The position numbers and the translations under genes are program-made. Shown in pieces: positions 1 through 10,678 of a stretch of 64,000 nucleotides of DNA. The notes beneath the pieces are model-generated. The model did not search any database. It was not told where the DNA came from and saw only the letters and a program-made list of their open reading frames with translations. The DNA comes from Pseudoips prasinana (Eukaryota > Arthropoda > Insecta > Lepidoptera > Nolidae). The stretch covers positions 8,804,001 to 8,868,000 of the forward strand of contig OX621255.1 in assembly GCA_951640165.1 (NCBI GenBank), read 5' to 3'. Positions within the stretch are counted from its first letter, which is position 1; every line of letters begins with the position of its first letter.

Positions 1-109
1 CACTTTCGGCTGAATCAGAAATCTCACTGTAAGACTGTTTCATGTCACTGGTTTCGGCAGGAGCCATCAGGCATCAGTAATTGTCAAGCCCTTTTTGTAT
101 ATGACAGGG

Positions 110-470
110 GGAATGTCCACACTAGCCACACCTGAGGCGTCGCGAGTGTGTTGCCGGCCTTTAAGAGTATTTAAGAGAGAGCAAACAAGTGTTGCTGACC
201 CTTCCTCCCTCCCCAATGAGCTCTGGCGACCTTACTAACACGAAGAAACACAACATTAAAATTATGAATGTTATTATTAAGGAATATCTTCTGTACGGTG
301 GAGGTACTTCCCCAGTCGGGCTGCTCTTTGAGCCAATGAACGCTGTGATACCTCCTCTCCTCCTCTCTCCTCTCTTTGAAACAACCTGCCGTGGACTCCT
401 CTTGGCGCCTGATGGAAGAAACCCCGGGAACGTGGGTATGCTGCTCTGGTGAATTATCAAGCCGGCAGTC
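110..470 (+). repeat. Dispersed repeat fragment, also seen at 9300-9540 and 29150-29260
   Basis: The stretch with GTGTTGCCGGCCTTTAAGAG and GCAAACAAGTGTTGCTGACC recurs almost unchanged at 9390-9445, followed in both places by GAAACACAACATTAAAATTA. The downstream part (about 395-450) recurs inverted near 29160-29225. It reads open over 87 codons but has no recognisable domain. It is probably the 3' part of a retroelement or SINE. Confidence 0.5.
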
Positions 471-857
471 TTCTAGTTGACTTGAATAATTCTGGCACAA
501 AGGTAACTAAATGTCAAAGGCTATAACATGACTTGAACCGGCACCGACAGCAAATAAAATTAAAAAAAATATATAATAAGAATTACAATGAACTGGCTTA
601 GTAATGATCAGCATTGTAATAACTACAGAGCGGTCCTCGACCCCGCTTGGGCAATGCTGTATCAACATCGACTTTGTGCGAACACAATTGGATTGCATAC
701 CGATTTTATTAATATTGAAATTTTGTTTGCACGATGTTGTTTCTTGATACAAGTGCTTTGCGGATTTGAGAGACACGAAATAACGGAATTTTTAATACTA
801 ATTTTGAATAGCTGGTCCCATTTTTAAGATAATCACCATCACGACTCTAATTTTAAA

Positions 858-965
858 AAAACCGGCCAAGTGCGAGTCGGACTAGTGCACGAAGGGGTAC
901 AATTATCTATAAAAACGAGCAAAAAATTCTGGTGGTGGAGTTCTGGTGGAAAAAATACGTGTAAT
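858..965 (+). repeat. 5' fragment of the AACCGGCCAAGTGCGAGTC repeat
   Basis: It begins AACCGGCCAAGTGCGAGTCG as in the longer copy at 29361, then diverges after about 60 bp. This opening is very common in lepidopteran genomes. Confidence 0.6.
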
Positions 966-999
966 ACCTTATTAATATAGAGGTAAAATACTACTAGAT

Positions 1000-1245
1000 G
1001 CTCTCACCGATCCATAAGTGATTAGCGATGTTAAGCAACTAGGCTCGTGGTCATTCCATAGATGGGTGACCGCCAAAGTGGTTTAATTTCTGAGCGTATC
1101 CGTGCTTCGGAGGGCACGTTAAGCTGTCGGTCCTGGTTGTAGCCATTAGGCAACAGTCGTTAAGTCATGTCAGAGAGCAACTTGAACAATTCTGACACTA
1201 GGGTAAGCACAGCCCATACGATAAATAAGTAATATAAAATAAAAT
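1000..1245 (+). mobile_element. 5S-rRNA-derived SINE (SINE3-like)
   Basis: The head resembles the internal and 3' part of insect 5S rRNA: GATGTTAAGCAACTAGGCTC followed by CATAGATGGGTGACC. The body carries GAGGGCACGTTAAGCTGTCG and the tail CATGTCAGAGAGCAAC...TTCTGACACTAGG and ATACGATAAATAAGTA. This layout matches the 5S-derived SINEs of Lepidoptera. The 5' end of the 5S part is diverged. It is a retroposed repeat and does not look like a functional 5S gene, because the complete 5S 5' half is missing. Confidence 0.7.
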
Positions 1246-2050
1246 GTAAAAGAGGTAGAGAAAAGCGTTTTTCCGCTTCAAGAACTATACTGTAGGAGTA
1301 CCTCCAGCTAACCGGATACTGCGACTGTACGTAATCATATGTACTTAATATTGATACTCAGTATATCAGCATAAGGAAATAATAAAAAAACTTGAGACCT
1401 TAACTTAATGTCAATACGCTTTACGCTAGCGATTAAGCATTGCCATCCAGCTTGGCAAGTTTTAACTCCCATTAAGCATTATGCCCAGCATAATGCATAA
1501 TGTTCAATGGAAGCTATGCCGAACTTTTCTTTGACGTCCAAGGATGGGCCTAATTTGTATACTATAAATTATAGTATATAAATTTTATTTTAAATTACAA
1601 AGTACCGAATGTAAATGTTTTCTGTTCGCAATAGAGAATAAAGCAGTTAATGTTGTGTTGGTGTAGGCAGAATTTACAAATTCTGATTCTATTTAAAGCC
1701 TAAGCTATTTTTTCAGGCTAATATTTATCTTTTAGAATTTCGTTAACAAAGCCAGTACATTGCTTTAGTCTTCGATGTCAGATACGTCATTATGACTTGT
1801 ATGCCGATGGCTCAAAACACTGCAACGCTATTTGTCAAAATATTATAACTTGTAAGTTCATTGACTGATATCTCATACAAAAGAATTAAACGTGTTGTTT
1901 GTGTAACCAAAACTGAAATCCGGCCAGTAAATATATTTTAAGCTCCTAGGGGTACTCAAAGTTTACTTTGCCATTTATCACAATTGAGATATATATTTTA
2001 GCTATCTTTAGCATTTGGCACTGATTACTCTGTCATCTGACCGGCCGGTT
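1246..2050. other. AT-rich stretch, no gene seen
   Basis: There is no open frame with a recognisable domain and no clear repeat boundary. A short perfect palindrome (TATACTATAAATTATAGTATA) sits at 1558-1578. Confidence 0.4.
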
Positions 2051-2056
2051 AATGTA

Positions 2057-2117
2057 CAGACGCCAGCACATAAGGCTACCCCAATCTGTCAAATTTCTTT
2101 TGTAGATTTTCTACTTC
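2057..2117 (+). mobile_element. Half copy of the CAGACGCCAGCACATC MITE
   Basis: It starts TA-CAGACGCCAGCACAT and continues ACCCCAATCTGTCAAATTTC, as in the complete copy at 38539-38673. The right half is missing. Confidence 0.7.
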
Positions 2118-2132
2118 AGGATTTCCATGTAA

Positions 2133-2184
2133 ACAGAAGTCAGCTTTTATTGTAAATGTATAGCTTGATATGTAGCCGTGTGTA
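2133..2184 (-). mobile_element. Half copy of the ACACGGCTACATAT MITE
   Basis: AAATGTATAGCTTGATATGT followed by AGCCGTGTGT matches one arm of the element at 15643-15763. Confidence 0.6.
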
Positions 2185-2212
2185 AAAAGGCGAGCTTAAC
2201 TATATATAAATT

Positions 2213-2450
2213 TCAATACATAATATTAAAATCTTCACCCGAACATAATCTCCTTGACAATAACTTAATATAAGCTAGCTAAATATATAAAAAAAATTGT
2301 ATAAATCTTTTAACATTCCGTGTGCCTAAATATCTGTAATAGGTAACTAGAAATTATAACTGTATTACTTCAAACATGTTCTGACTATTTACAAGCGCTT
2401 TTTTAGTCTACGTGAATAAAAACCTTTTTTATTTTATTTTATTTATGTTT
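2213..2450 (+). mobile_element. LINE 3'-end fragment (family L-A)
   Basis: A plus-strand copy of the 3' UTR whose longest copy is at 50937-52440. It contains CTATTTACAAGCGC, TTTTTTAGTCTACGTGAATA and a TTTTATTTTATTTTA-like tail. Family L-A is named here for convenience. 5'-truncated copies also occur at 8238, 10081, 12445, 53571 and 58558. Confidence 0.8.
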
Positions 2451-2539
2451 TCTCTATCCATTTTCAATTCCTTCGTATTTTGCAGTACTTCAATGTTTGT
2501 TGTTTCTCATTAGGTACCAAAACGGTCTGTCCTGTGGAA

Positions 2540-2856
2540 TCCTACTAATATTATAAATGCGAAAGTTGTTGTGAGTATGGATGTGTGAATAAGGGCCTAT
2601 GCACACCACGTTTATTAAACGCGCGTTTAAGAAACGTGCGAGGACAATACAAACGCGATGCTAACGCGCGTGTGTATCGCTACAAACGCGCGTCTTAAAA
2701 AGCGTGGTGTGCATAGGCGCTAATTGTTACTCTTACACGCAAAAACTACCGAACGGATTTTGATGAAACTTTGTAGTAATAGAGCTTATATATCCGAATA
2801 ACACATAGGCTATAATTTATATAGTTTAACGCGGGTAAAACCACAGGCACAGCTAG
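2540..2856 (+). mobile_element. Lep1-type Helitron carrying a MITE
   Basis: It begins TCCTACTAATATTATAAATG after an A and ends CACAGCTAG before a T, as expected for Helitron insertion between A and T. The 3' hairpin is degraded (GCGGGTAAAACCAC). No Rep/helicase ORF is present, so the element is non-autonomous. It is interrupted at 2593-2720 by a separate MITE. Confidence 0.85.
2593..2720. mobile_element. 128-bp Harbinger-like MITE inside Lep1
   Basis: The ends are inverted repeats: GGGCCTATGCACACCACG at the left and the complement of GCGCCTATGCACACCACG at the right, continuing imperfectly into CGCGCGTTT motifs. It is flanked by TAA on both sides (2590-2592 and 2721-2723). The 3-bp TAA duplication suggests PIF/Harbinger. 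There is no coding capacity. Confidence 0.75.
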
Positions 2857-3182
2857 TTTAATATAAAATGTGCATCTTCTTATGTTGGTTAAGTGAGCGA
2901 ATTACCACATTGATCGACAAATATTTGAGGTGAACGCGTATTCCCTCGTTTAGGACCGATGTTGCCTAATGCTCAGAACTGCTAACTTATTCAGTGGACG
3001 TGCATCGTGAAGTTGAGCAACAGACACGAAAGCTCTCTTACAAATGTTTTATACGCAGAATGATCAAAGACGCTGACAGCAATATTATTAGCTACAACTT
3101 GTGATTTGTATGACTTGACACTAAAAATGAAAGAACAATACGTTGTGACGTAAAAAGTGTGACCTTCTCATATATATTCTTA

Positions 3183-3247
3183 ACTACCTGTGCCCCGCGG
3201 TTATACCCGCGTTAATCTTTATAAATTATAGCCTATGTGTTAATTCA
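3183..3247 (-). mobile_element. Lep1-type Helitron 3' fragment
   Basis: CCTGTGCCCCGCGGTTATAC followed by CCGCGTTAATCTTTATAAAT is the reverse complement of the Lep1 terminus. Only about 65 bp remain before the sequence changes. Confidence 0.65.
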
Positions 3248-3269
3248 GGGTGTCAGCTAACACCATACC

Positions 3270-5237
3270 TTTATCTACAATATATATATATCGAAGCCAA
3301 AACTATAGTTTTTAGAATTTTTGTCTGTTTGTCTGTATGTATGTCCGGGCTAAACTCAAAAAGTACTGCATGGATTTACTTCAAATTTTTTATGAATATT
3401 ACTAAGAGGTCGGGTCAACATATCGACGGCAGCAAAGAACAAAAAGACAACTACATTTTTGCGAATTTCATTTTTTTACATAATTGAATCTAAAATTATT
3501 TACTCTATCGAGTGATATTTTTTTTTTGTTACAAATCCTATTTTTCCCTATATTTATTCGTGTAAATAAAGTCAACTACATGTTTTTTACAAAATAACGA
3601 AGTACACACGCACATCTACAGGTATCCGTGTGTGTGTGTGTGTGTAAAAATTATAGATAATGCAAACATTGGAGAATTGAATGAATATATGACGTTTATT
3701 ATTAATATTTAACATAACAGTACACAAAATTAAATAATTTTGACTATCACTATCTTTTTTTTCCACACAGTAATTTTAAGGAGTGACTGAAGTCAGATGT
3801 CGTCATCGTCAGATGATATTTTAGACTTTAAATCTGCCACAAATCAATATACATGGGTCCCGTCCCGTAACTGAGTCGTATGTAATTCATTACAAATATG
3901 ATTTAAATGAGATTCAAACAATGGAAATAGAATGCTGTCGTCGAACAAATACCCGAAACAGGAGAAATAATATTGTACAATTAAAAAATGCTTATACCAA
4001 TACCCTGCCAATAACATCAGCTAAATATTAAGATTTGATTTCATTTTGCGAGTAGAATTTAATCCCTTCAAGGTACCTACTACGATTTTTATAAGAATTT
4101 AAAGCATACAACTATTGATAATACTACATCGAATGAAGAAGACTGATTTTATTTATTAACTAAGTTGATAGTTTTATAATAAATATTGAATACTGATTAT
4201 AATTAATGTTATGTTGACTATAATTAAAAAAGTGCCGTTATAGTAACTAATTGTGATATTATTTAAATTTTGGATAGCATATTTTGATAGGATTTCTACT
4301 AAATACAGATTTATGTTTCATATCAATTATATTGCTTGAAATAACTTGATATTGGTTTATTGAGAAGGCTGAGCTCAAACTGGCCATCAAGTTGCTGATT
4401 AAATTATAAAACAATTCAAGTTTTTTTTTAGTAAAAAGGGAAGAAATTATTTTTGTTTATTGTTATATTGATTAATGTGATAACAATAGCTTTATTTGCG
4501 TATTGTTTTCATTTGGGTTGCATGCCTATGTAAGATTATAGTTCATATATGAATTAATTATTTAATTGCATTTTGAAGATGGCACCTACCTCTAGAGAAT
4601 TGTGATTATCTTTATCAGTCGTTGTACTTAAATAATAAAAATAAATCATAATAAGAATCACTTATTATTTCTCCTCAAAACCTTTACATAAATATAGTTT
4701 ATCTGCTATATTTCTTATTACACATTTAGAATTACGCAGTAAATTGAGACAACTACGATATTGTGATGATACATTGTAGGTAGCCTTTAGTTTAATCATA
4801 GTTAAAAATTATATTACAGAAAGGAATAATATTATCAAATTATTGAGGTAAAATTGTATGAAAATCAATAATTTAAAAGTCCGAAGTAGATGTGAACATA
4901 TGGCAGTTGACGCAGTTAGTTATATATTTTGTGCAAAGCAGATAAAGACATGTGAAATATTTCTACAAAAATATATAGTATCAATTAATGACCATCACTA
5001 TTTGGTTTGAAATGCCATATTAATTAACTATTCCAAAATTGAAGAAGTTACCTATAAATTTGTAGGAGTTATTACATTTTCGCGTTAAAAACGTTCTCCT
5101 GGAAACTAGTGATTTTGTAGATGACCGTTTGTTCTTTGCGGCCGTCGATATAGGCTACATATTATCACGCTATCACCTACGGGGGAGGAGCTGTGATAAT
5201 TTATAAAGTTGAACGCGGGAAAACCGCAGGGCACAGC
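3270..5237 (+). mobile_element. Helitron (family H-B) interrupted by a 1.7-kb TIR element
   Basis: The left part (about 3288-3423) matches the body of the H-B Helitrons at 10679, 27619 and 36480, including TTTTGTCTGTTTGTCTGTAT and CTAAACTCAAAAAGTACTGC. The right part (5148-5237) resumes exactly where the others continue (AGGCTACATATTATCACGC) and ends CACAGCTAG-T. The expected TC start is missing, so the 5' end is truncated. The two halves are separated by the insertion at 3424-5147. Confidence 0.8.
3424..5147. mobile_element. 1724-bp non-autonomous TIR transposon with ATAT target duplication
   Basis: The left end begins CGACGGCAGCAAAGAACAAA. The right end, read inward on the other strand, begins CGACGGCCGCAAAGAACAAA. 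The inverted repeat runs about 32 bp with scattered mismatches. ATAT lies on both sides (3420-3423 and 5148-5151), and the uninterrupted Helitron copies have a single ATAT at this spot, so the insertion is read directly. The interior is AT-rich, has a (TG)n tract near 3630, and no ORF of useful length. A 4-bp duplication occurs in several superfamilies; the superfamily is not assigned. Confidence 0.85.
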
Positions 5238-5292
5238 TAGTTAAAAATAAAAATATAATCTCGTCGTTCACCGCCCTGAGGCAAGGTTTGTA

Positions 5293-5395
5293 CAGAAGCC
5301 AGCACAATTTACCCAATCCTTATACTTTTGTGATAAAGTTGAAAATCTATAAGAGAAATTTGACAGATTTGGGTAGCTGGATGTGCTGGCGACTG
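5293..5395. mobile_element. CAGACGCCAGCACATC MITE, short diverged copy
   Basis: It runs from TA-CAGAAGCCAGCACA to GATGTGCTGGCGACTG-TA. It is shorter than the 135-bp copy at 38539. TA flanks both ends. Confidence 0.7.
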
Positions 5396-5399
5396 TACA

Positions 5400-5475
5400 C
5401 TAAAGTGACAAATGGAAATCCATTTTCTCTGCCTACCCCTCTGGGAAACAGTCATGAGTCTATTTATAGCTTATG
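5400..5475 (+). mobile_element. RTE-type LINE 3' end fragment
   Basis: AGTGACAAATGGAAATCC followed by CTCTGCCTACCCCTCTGGGA and CATGAGTCTAT matches the 3' coding end of the RTE element at 48045-48100. Confidence 0.7.
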
Positions 5476-5790
5476 CAAAATTGAGTAGTTTAGGCTTGTA
5501 ATCGTAACAAATAATCAAACTCCCATTGATATTTATAATAGTCAAGATAATAAAACTTAACTTTACAAAAATAAATTACAAGAATGTGTAACAAAATTAT
5601 TCCATTTCGAAGTTAATACTACGTATCGTTTTATTGTTTGAAAATTAAGTAAACACAACTTTAACAATAACGTTAAGTGGTTGCAGCAGGAGTTACATAA
5701 TTTTACGTGCATTTTATTGTTGGTTCGAATCCGAATGTCATCCGTTCACCGGCGTAGCATCGTATACATACATACTTGTATACGAAATTA

Positions 5791-5992
5791 CTGTACGAGT
5801 GGCGCAGCGGTTAAGACTGTCGCTTCGACATTTTGTGTCCCAGGTTCGATTCCCGCTCAGATCAATTATTGTGTGACACATAAATAGTTGTGCTGAGTCT
5901 GTATGTACTTTGTGTCCGTTAATTAGATGTTAGTAAAGTAACATAGGGATTAACTGCCCTAGGGCGGGTGTTAATATTAATTTAAAAAAAAT
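5791..5992 (+). mobile_element. tRNA-derived SINE, family S-A
   Basis: It has an A-box-like GAGTGGCGCAGCGGTTAAG and a B box GGTTCGATTCC (5843-5853), then a shared tRNA-unrelated body (AGTCTGTATGTACTTTGTGT, AACATAGGGATTAACTGCC) and an A-rich end. Other S-A copies are at 6781, 12707, 17821 and 28465. Confidence 0.75.
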
Positions 5993-6500
5993 GTTTGGCG
6001 CTTTGTCCAAACAGTACTGACCGCAAAATCGTCAAAGTAACCATCTTACTGTACCTAGGTATCAGCGTGTTCTAAGTTCGATTCCATTACAGCACAACTA
6101 TTTGCGCTAGCACATCTAGTTACGCTTAAAAAAATGCTTTTATATTATGGCTGTTAATAGATTTTCGGCTCTATATATATGTTCATTTCGCTAAAAACAA
6201 TGTTATGTTTTGTTTTGTTTTGGGTCAACCAATTTGTAATAATAATAATAATTTATTTTAAATAAAATTCTTAACAACAAAACCATAAAATAAAACTGCA
6301 AATACAAAAAATCTTGCTTCGCTATAAACATTACAGATGTGCCTGAACTAAGTAATCCTGTATTTCATACAAGAATAGAAATATTAATATAATCTAAAAA
6401 TAGTCACTTACTTAATATAATTATAATATACACGATATGATTATTCTAACAACGGTTGCAAAAAGGTACAATGCGCTTACTTGGGTTACGTTGGGTTTTT
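5993..6500. other. AT-rich stretch with a second S-A-like remnant
   Basis: AAGTTCGATTCCATTACAGC followed by ACAACTATTTGCG near 6072-6112 resembles the S-A B box and body. (AAT)n repeats lie near 6238-6255. No gene is seen. Confidence 0.4.
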
Positions 6501-6504
6501 TTTT

Positions 6505-6749
6505 TATCTAGGGACAATGTCACACAGATCATCCTAGCCCCAAACTAAACAAAGCTTGTACTATGGGTACCAGGCGACGATATACATACTTATATAGATA
6601 GATAAATACTTAAATACATAGAAAACATCCATGACTCAGGAACAAATATTCGTGCTCATCACACAAATATTTGCACTTACCGGGATTCGAACCCAGGACC
6701 ACCAGCTTCGTAGGCAGGAGCACTACCAACTAGGCTACGGTGACCGTCA
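6505..6749 (-). mobile_element. tRNA-derived SINE, family S-C
   Basis: Read on the minus strand it opens ACCGTAGCCTAGTTGGTAGT, then CTCCTGCCTACGAAGCTGG and the B box GGGTTCGAATCCCGG, a tRNA-like head with A and B boxes. The body has GATGAGCACGAATATTTG and ends near GACATTGTCCCTAG plus A/T-rich tail. A second copy is at 14761-15017. Confidence 0.8.
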
Positions 6750-6780
6750 AATGTGTTATTGAACCCAAACAATTGATTTT

Positions 6781-6997
6781 GACTGCACGTGTGGCGTAGT
6801 GGTTAAGGCAGTCGCCTCGCCATTTCGTGTTCCGGTTTCGAATCCCGCACAGGACAACTATTTGCGAGACCCTTAAATAGTTCTTCTGAGTCTGGATGTA
6901 TCGATGTACTTTGTATCCGTCAAATATATGTTTTTAAAGTACCCCGCGACACAGGGATTCATATACCTAGTGCGGTAGTAGTCTTTTAAAAAAAGAA
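6781..6997 (+). mobile_element. tRNA-derived SINE, family S-A
   Basis: The head GCACGTGTGGCGTAGTGGTT and GTCGCCTCGCCATTTCGTG lead into the B box GGTTTCGAATCCC. The body ATGTACTTTGTATCCGTC and CCCCGCGACACAGGGATTC is followed by an A-rich end. It is among the most complete S-A copies in the window. Confidence 0.8.
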
Positions 6998-7130
6998 AAC
7001 AAATAATTGATGCGGTATTTAATTACAGAAAATATCTTAATATCACATAGAAACATGTACTGGTCGACGGAGAAACAGCTGACAAAGTAACAGTAATAAA
7101 AACTCTAAAAACAAATCTAAAATTGGCATA

Positions 7131-7225
7131 CAAGCAAATAAAATCAGCCTGTTTGTACCACGCTATCATCAATCTCTCCGAACGATAACACTTGGGTACG
7201 ACCGCCCATTGTAAAATAGTTTCAT
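7131..7225. repeat. Direct repeat, left copy (pair with 7643-7752)
   Basis: CACGCTATCATCAATCTCTC and CGAACGATAACACTTGGGTA, then CGACCGCCCATTGTAAAATA, recur 500 bp downstream with few changes. A Lep1 Helitron lies between the copies. Confidence 0.6.
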
Positions 7226-7318
7226 CAATAGGTAAAAAAGAAGAAAAAGAGTATTTTCCCAAGGGATCGAAAAAAACTTTTTTTACTCCTCGGGCGAGAC
7301 TTGTGATTCTATTTTTAA

Positions 7319-7489
7319 TCACACTAATATTATAAAGGTCAAAGTTTTTGAGTGTGTGAGTGTATATGTTGGCAAAAACTACTGGATGGATATTGATGAA
7401 ACTTTGTAGTAATATAGCTTATATATGCGAATAACACATAGGCTATAATTTATAAAGTTTAACGCAAGTAAAACTACGGGCACAGCTAG
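7319..7489 (+). mobile_element. Lep1-type Helitron, short complete copy
   Basis: It starts TCACACTAATATTATAAAGG and ends GGGCACAGCTAG-T, 171 bp. The 3' hairpin is degraded (GCAAGTAAAACTACGG). Non-autonomous. Confidence 0.85.
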
Positions 7490-7642
7490 TGTATAATAGT
7501 AATAAAAATTTTAAAAGGTGTAAATTAAATAGTGGACATAATTTGAGGAGCGCTTTGAACCCATGAAAATGAACTTATTAAACAAAACCGTGATATACGT
7601 AAAAATATTTTTGATCTGATGAGGGTGTTATTCTTATATGGA

Positions 7643-7752
7643 GCACGCAAATAAAATCAGTATTTATTACACAACTATTTATTTCACGCTATCATCAATC
7701 TATTCGAACGATAACACTTGGGTACGACCGCCCATTGTAAAATGGTTTCAAA
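7643..7752. repeat. Direct repeat, right copy (pair with 7131-7225)
   Basis: It repeats AAATAAAATCAG, CACGCTATCATCAATCTATT and CGACCGCCCATTGTAAAATG. Confidence 0.6.
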
Positions 7753-8237
7753 CACGTAAAGGCTCTATTATAACATCACACGACACGTTTGAAAACTAAT
7801 CGACATTTTCAAGAGGAATTCTCATTAAAACTTTGGTGATTTAAACCGTAGAGTTGTCACACGACAGTTTTAGCGGTGTTCGTGACTTACTAGCTTATAC
7901 GAGTTAGTAGCTAATTGTAGAGATCGAACCGGCATACTAAGAGCACGATCGGCAGAAATTCCTTATTGCGATATCCTATTGAATTATGGCTTTACTTTGC
8001 ACAAGTACTGCTACACTGCAAGAGTGTTGCTTACCAACGGGCAAAGTTCCTAAATGACCCGAAGACACTGCAGGAGGCCCTCAAGCCAGGCTTTCGTGGT
8101 CTCCTGGACTTCTGGATGGAACTAAGATGGTTCGAGTAGCCAAACAAGTATCACGCACAATGGCCCAATTAGGAGGCTAAGTGCGGAAACCTATCGCCCA
8201 ACTAACTATGGCTTTACTTTAAATAATACTGAAGTTG
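7753..8237. other. No gene seen; short dispersed repeat near 8150-8215
   Basis: A piece at about 8150-8210 (CACGCACAATGGCCCAA, AGTGCGGAAACC) recurs at 19504-19550 with small changes. This suggests remnants of one retroelement. The rest shows no domain or boundary. Confidence 0.4.
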
Positions 8238-8535
8238 AAGTAAATAAAATAAATAAAAATAAAAAAGGTTTTTATTCACGTAGACTTTAAAAAAGCGCTT
8301 GTAAATAGTCAGAACATGTTCGTAGTAATATATAATTAATTTCTAATTAGGTACATATAGATATTTAGGTACACGGATTGTAGTAAATAATTTACAATAA
8401 GATTTATTTTATAATAGTAACGATATTTAGCTAACTTAAATTAAGTTATTGTGAAGGATCATGTGTAGGTTTAATTGTCTAAATTTTTAATTTTAGCTAT
8501 ATTTTTACTACATATTGTCTGAATTCTCTGTATTA
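8238..8535 (-). mobile_element. LINE 3'-end fragment (family L-A)
   Basis: The plus strand shows the reversed tail AATAAAAAAGGTTTTTATTC, then CACGTAGACTTTAAAAAAGC and AAATAGTCAGAACATGTTCG, matching 50937-51235. It is 5'-truncated in the 3' UTR. Confidence 0.8.
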
Positions 8536-8693
8536 ACGCGACTAACCTTTGGTATTTTCCCCACGATTCCACCAAGTTGCATCTCGAAGAGTAAGCTATT
8601 GAATGAATTACGAAAATTGTGATTGGGTGAGGCGGACGGAAATTTAGAGGGAGTTTTATGTTAGTGAAGATAGAAAGAGAGAGAGAGAGTTGA

Positions 8694-8955
8694 CGAGCCT
8701 GTGGCGTGGTTTGTAAATGCTTGCTTTGCATGCCACAGGTCGAGGGTTCGATTCCCACCGAGGGCAGATATTTGTGTGCATGAACATGTCTGTTTGTCCT
8801 GAGTCTAGGTATATTTATCTATAAGTATATATTTACAAAAGAAAATTAGTGTATGTAGTATATCAGTTAGATATCTGGTTCCCATAGTTCAAGCTCACCT
8901 GAGTTTGGGAATAGATGGCCATGTGTAAATTATGTCCCAGGATATTATTATTATG
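8694..8955 (+). mobile_element. tRNA-derived SINE, family S-B
   Basis: The head GTGGCGTGGTTTGTAAATGC leads to the B box GGGTTCGATTCCCACC. The body GTGTGCATGAACATGTCTGT, TTTACAAAAGAAAA and TATATCAGTTA is followed by GATGGCCATGTGTAAATT and ATGTCCCAGGATATTATT. Other S-B copies are at 11046, 14549, 16918, 17041 and 28678. Confidence 0.8.
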
Positions 8956-9300
8956 TGCTTATCGCTTGAGCGGTAAAGAAGTAAAAATCTCAGTCATGTA
9001 AAGAACATAAAAAAAAAATGACGATCGATTAAAATACGCCAAAAACTTCACACAGTTCTTATGATGAGCCCTAGCACTTACGTATTTTAACAAGAAGGTG
9101 TTAAAATATAAATGGTTCCGTTTCGTGCTTATAATGAGCTCTACAGTTTTGATGTAGTGAAACTGTTTTATTATTTTTTGTCGGTGTTGAGATGAATTGT
9201 TTCAACAATTGCTTAACAACCTTCAATGTATTTTGTCAAATTTCGTTTTGCAAACATGGTTTAGTGTGTTCTTCATTATTCATATTTATTAACTTTTTAT
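8956..9300. other. AT-rich stretch, nothing recognised
   Basis: No coding domain, repeat family or clear inverted repeat is seen. Confidence 0.3.
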
Positions 9301-9540
9301 CAGAGGGTGACAAACGAGCAAGTGGGTCACCTGATAGTAAGTGATCACCGCCGCCCATGGAAATTCGCGACACTAGAGGGATTGTGGGTGTGTTGCCGGC
9401 CTTTAGGAGTCAGCAAACAAGTGTTGCTGACCCTTCCCCCCACCCCAATCAGCTCTGGCGACTTTACTCACACTAGGAAACACAACATTAAAATTATTAA
9501 TGTTACGGTCGGAACGGAACGGTCTGCTCTTGAGTGAACG
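9301..9540 (+). repeat. Dispersed repeat fragment, relative of 110-470
   Basis: It shares GTGTTGCCGGCCTTTAGGAG and CAAGTGTTGCTGACCCTTCC with the copy near 150-210. It contains a 76-codon open frame with no domain. Confidence 0.5.
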
Positions 9541-9608
9541 TACTCTATAACCCTACCTCTATTTAATTGTCTATGCGTCAACTTTATGGTGGTTTTGCAG
9601 CAATTCGT

Positions 9609-9732
9609 TTCTATCACTAAACTTTGTAGCACAACATGTTGAATTTTAGTTTATTCGAAGTATTGACCGATTTTCAATACTTATAATGAACTAAAATTCA
9701 ACATCCTGTGCTACAAAGTTTAGTGACAGAAG
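9609..9732. mobile_element. 124-bp MITE with about 45-bp inverted repeats
   Basis: The left arm TCACTAAACTTTGTAGCACA and ATGTTGAATTTTAGTT is matched in reverse at 9686-9728. The short centre contains TATTGACCGATTTTCAATA. No coding potential. Confidence 0.7.
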
Positions 9733-10080
9733 AGAGAATGTCGTTTTTCGGACCGAGAACCATTCGAGCATTTGACTCTCCGAATGTATGAAAATCGGAA
9801 AACTAATAACGACTTTCGGTAAAATAAATCTCTTGATTTTTAATAATAGAAATTACAATTCTTAGGTATTATGAAATTCGGACTTTAGAAAATCGGAACA
9901 TCGAAATTCGAAATAAAGTATTTCGCAGTATTTGGGTGTTCCCATTATTCGTGGTTCCAAACACCATTTTTGCCTTTTTGCATACTTTATTTTCACTCAC
10001 TGAAAATCATGTTTGGGGGGGCCTTTTTCAGCAGAAGACGTCTTTCGGCTGACATGGTGATAACAGTAGCCTTTAAAAAA

Positions 10081-10405
10081 AGTAAAATAAAAAAGGTTCT
10101 ATTCACGTAGACTTAAAAAAGGGCATGTAATTACAAGCCCTTTTCCCAATTCCCAATTAGTCAGAACATGTTCGTAGTAATAAAGTTAAGTATACATCAT
10201 TATTTCTAAGAACATAGATATATTTAGATACACAGATTGTATAAACATTTAGAAATAATATTAAATTTATAACAGTAATGATTAAGTTTTTTAACTAGCT
10301 TATATTAAGTTATTGTCGATGAGATTATTTATACGTTTAATTGGCGAAATATCGAGTTTCAGATAAGTTTTACTACATTGTGTCTAAATGATTCTGTCTA
10401 TAACA
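10081..10405 (-). mobile_element. LINE 3'-end fragment (family L-A)
   Basis: TTCACGTAGACTTAAAAAAG and AGTCAGAACATGTTCGTAGT match the L-A 3' UTR in reverse orientation. A small duplication (ACAAGCCC...TTCCCAATT) is inserted near 10131-10160. Confidence 0.75.
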
Positions 10406-10678
10406 TAAAACTCATTCATTTATAAAAATAACCGCGCAAATCCATCGTAACAAAATAAATACAAAAGAAGTAGGTAATAAAATAAATACAAAATGTAGGT
10501 AATAAACTAAATAACTAGTGATTTTGAATAGTGTTGAGATGATGTAAAGACAAATTAAGATTGACCGGAATAAATTAATTTATACGACGATGCAACCGTA
10601 TCAATTGCCTGTCACACAGTAGTTTCCAAAGCTAATTCGTGCAGAAATAATTTAACGATGTCTTTACCTTCTGACATA

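Noticed and set aside
1000..1080. 5S rRNA gene
   Set aside because: Only the internal/3' part of 5S is recognisable and it is joined to a SINE body.
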